The position numbers and the translations under genes were made by a program. The notes beneath the pieces were generated by a model. It saw nothing but the letters and a program-made list of their open reading frames with translations. It was not told the DNA's origin and searched no databases. From Paenibacillus sp. W2I17 (GTDB taxonomy: Bacteria; Bacillota; Bacilli; Paenibacillales; Paenibacillaceae), in NCBI RefSeq assembly GCF_030815985.1, contig NZ_JAUSXM010000001.1, positions 6,386,001 to 6,450,000 on the forward strand: 64,000 nt of DNA. Reading direction: 5' to 3'. Below, piece after piece: positions 63,673-64,000 of the stretch. The first letter of the stretch is position 1; each line of letters starts with the position of its first letter.

Positions 63673-64000
63673 TTAATATTGTTTCATCTTGGAGCGCACT
63701 CTTGGATCAATAAAAGCGTACAGCAGATCAACCGCTACATTGATAATGGAGATCGTAATTGCTGTGTAGATTACTCCGCCCATGATACTCGGAATATCGG
63801 GGATAAATTGTTTATCCACAATATAGCTACCGAGACCGCTGATATTAAACACTTTCTCCGTCACTGCTGCCCCGCCAAGCATGGCACCGAATTGGAGTCC
63901 AACCACAGTCACGATTGGAATCAATGCATTACGTACAGCATGTTTCAGCATGACCTGACGTTCGCTTAACCCCTTGGCGCGAGCGGTCATCACATAATCC
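63673..64000 (-). CDS. Peptide ABC permease (DppB type), C-terminal part
   Basis: The gene runs off the window; only its last 108 or so codons are present. The EAA loop DYVMTARAKGLSERQVMLKH, then AVRNALIPIVTVVG, and the end AVDLLYAFIDPRVR are diagnostic of DppB/OppB permeases. It lies upstream of the DppC-like gene (36 bases) in the same transcript. Confidence 0.9.
   Translation of the reverse strand, partial: DYVMTARAKGLSERQVMLKHAVRNALIPIVTVVGLQFGAMLGGAAVTEKVFNISGLGSYIVDKQFIPDIPSIMGGVIYTAITISIINVAVDLLYAFIDPRVRSKMKQY

Overview
The window looks like a chromosomal segment of a Paenibacillus-type Firmicute. This rests on AGGAGG-type ribosome binding sites, frequent TTG/GTG starts, lipoproteins with Bacillota-style signal peptides, cre and LexA boxes of the Bacillus type, a meso-diaminopimelate dehydrogenase, a KhtTU-type K+/H+ antiporter, a bacterial expansin and many plant-polysaccharide enzymes. 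I see no rRNA, tRNA, CRISPR array, transposase, phage gene or integrase.

Layout. (1) 1-3.6 kb: tail of an iron-dependent alcohol dehydrogenase, two paralogous small membrane proteins, and a chemoreceptor. (2) 3.6-10.2 kb: a minus-strand nitrogen-compound operon (ABC importer, amidase with a putative small GatC/AtzG-like subunit, RidA) with an upstream PucR-family regulator. (3) 10.4-17 kb: an AT-rich accessory region of small unrelated genes (secreted proteins, P-loop kinase, GNAT, two Nudix genes, lipoproteins, a pyrH fragment), most followed closely by a short two-part inverted repeat. (4) 17.7-30.8 kb: a LacI-controlled arabinogalactan locus with a sugar ABC importer lacking its own ATPase, two GH30, one GH35 and one GH43-CBM42. 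(5) 31-37.9 kb: housekeeping and miscellaneous genes (flavin amine oxidase, GNAT, exonuclease III, hydrolase, ddh, pentapeptide protein). (6) 38-44.8 kb: a LacI regulator (frameshifted) divergent from a glycosidase-like gene, a Gfo/Idh/MocA dehydrogenase, an EutH-like permease (amber-interrupted) and a beta-glucoside PTS. (7) 44.9-54.8 kb: gdhA, a GreA-like gene with khtTU, expansin, PhzF, quinone reductase, DJ-1/PfpI and cyclase genes. (8) 54.9-56.9 kb: a second, cleaner array of the same short repeats alternating with single small genes. (9) 57-64 kb: an SOS-box small gene, a ROK regulator with a hexapeptide acetyltransferase, and a peptide ABC importer whose binding protein appears circularly permuted.

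Three signals go beyond ordinary annotation. First, the gene-repeat-gene arrays at 10.9-17 kb and 54.9-56.9 kb resemble integron cassettes in layout, with stop codons a few bases from each repeat, but the repeat is of a different kind and no recombinase is present. Second, a roughly 178-bp structured element occurs three times, with a fourth truncated copy, just upstream of secreted or surface polysaccharide-active genes. It carries compensatory base changes in a stem. Third, the oligopeptide-binding protein at 60.2 kb has its usual C-terminal third at the N terminus.

The window also has many broken genes: two in-frame TAG codons, three frameshifts, a truncated pyrH copy and an ATT start. These could be real decay or, for the homopolymer frameshifts, sequence errors.
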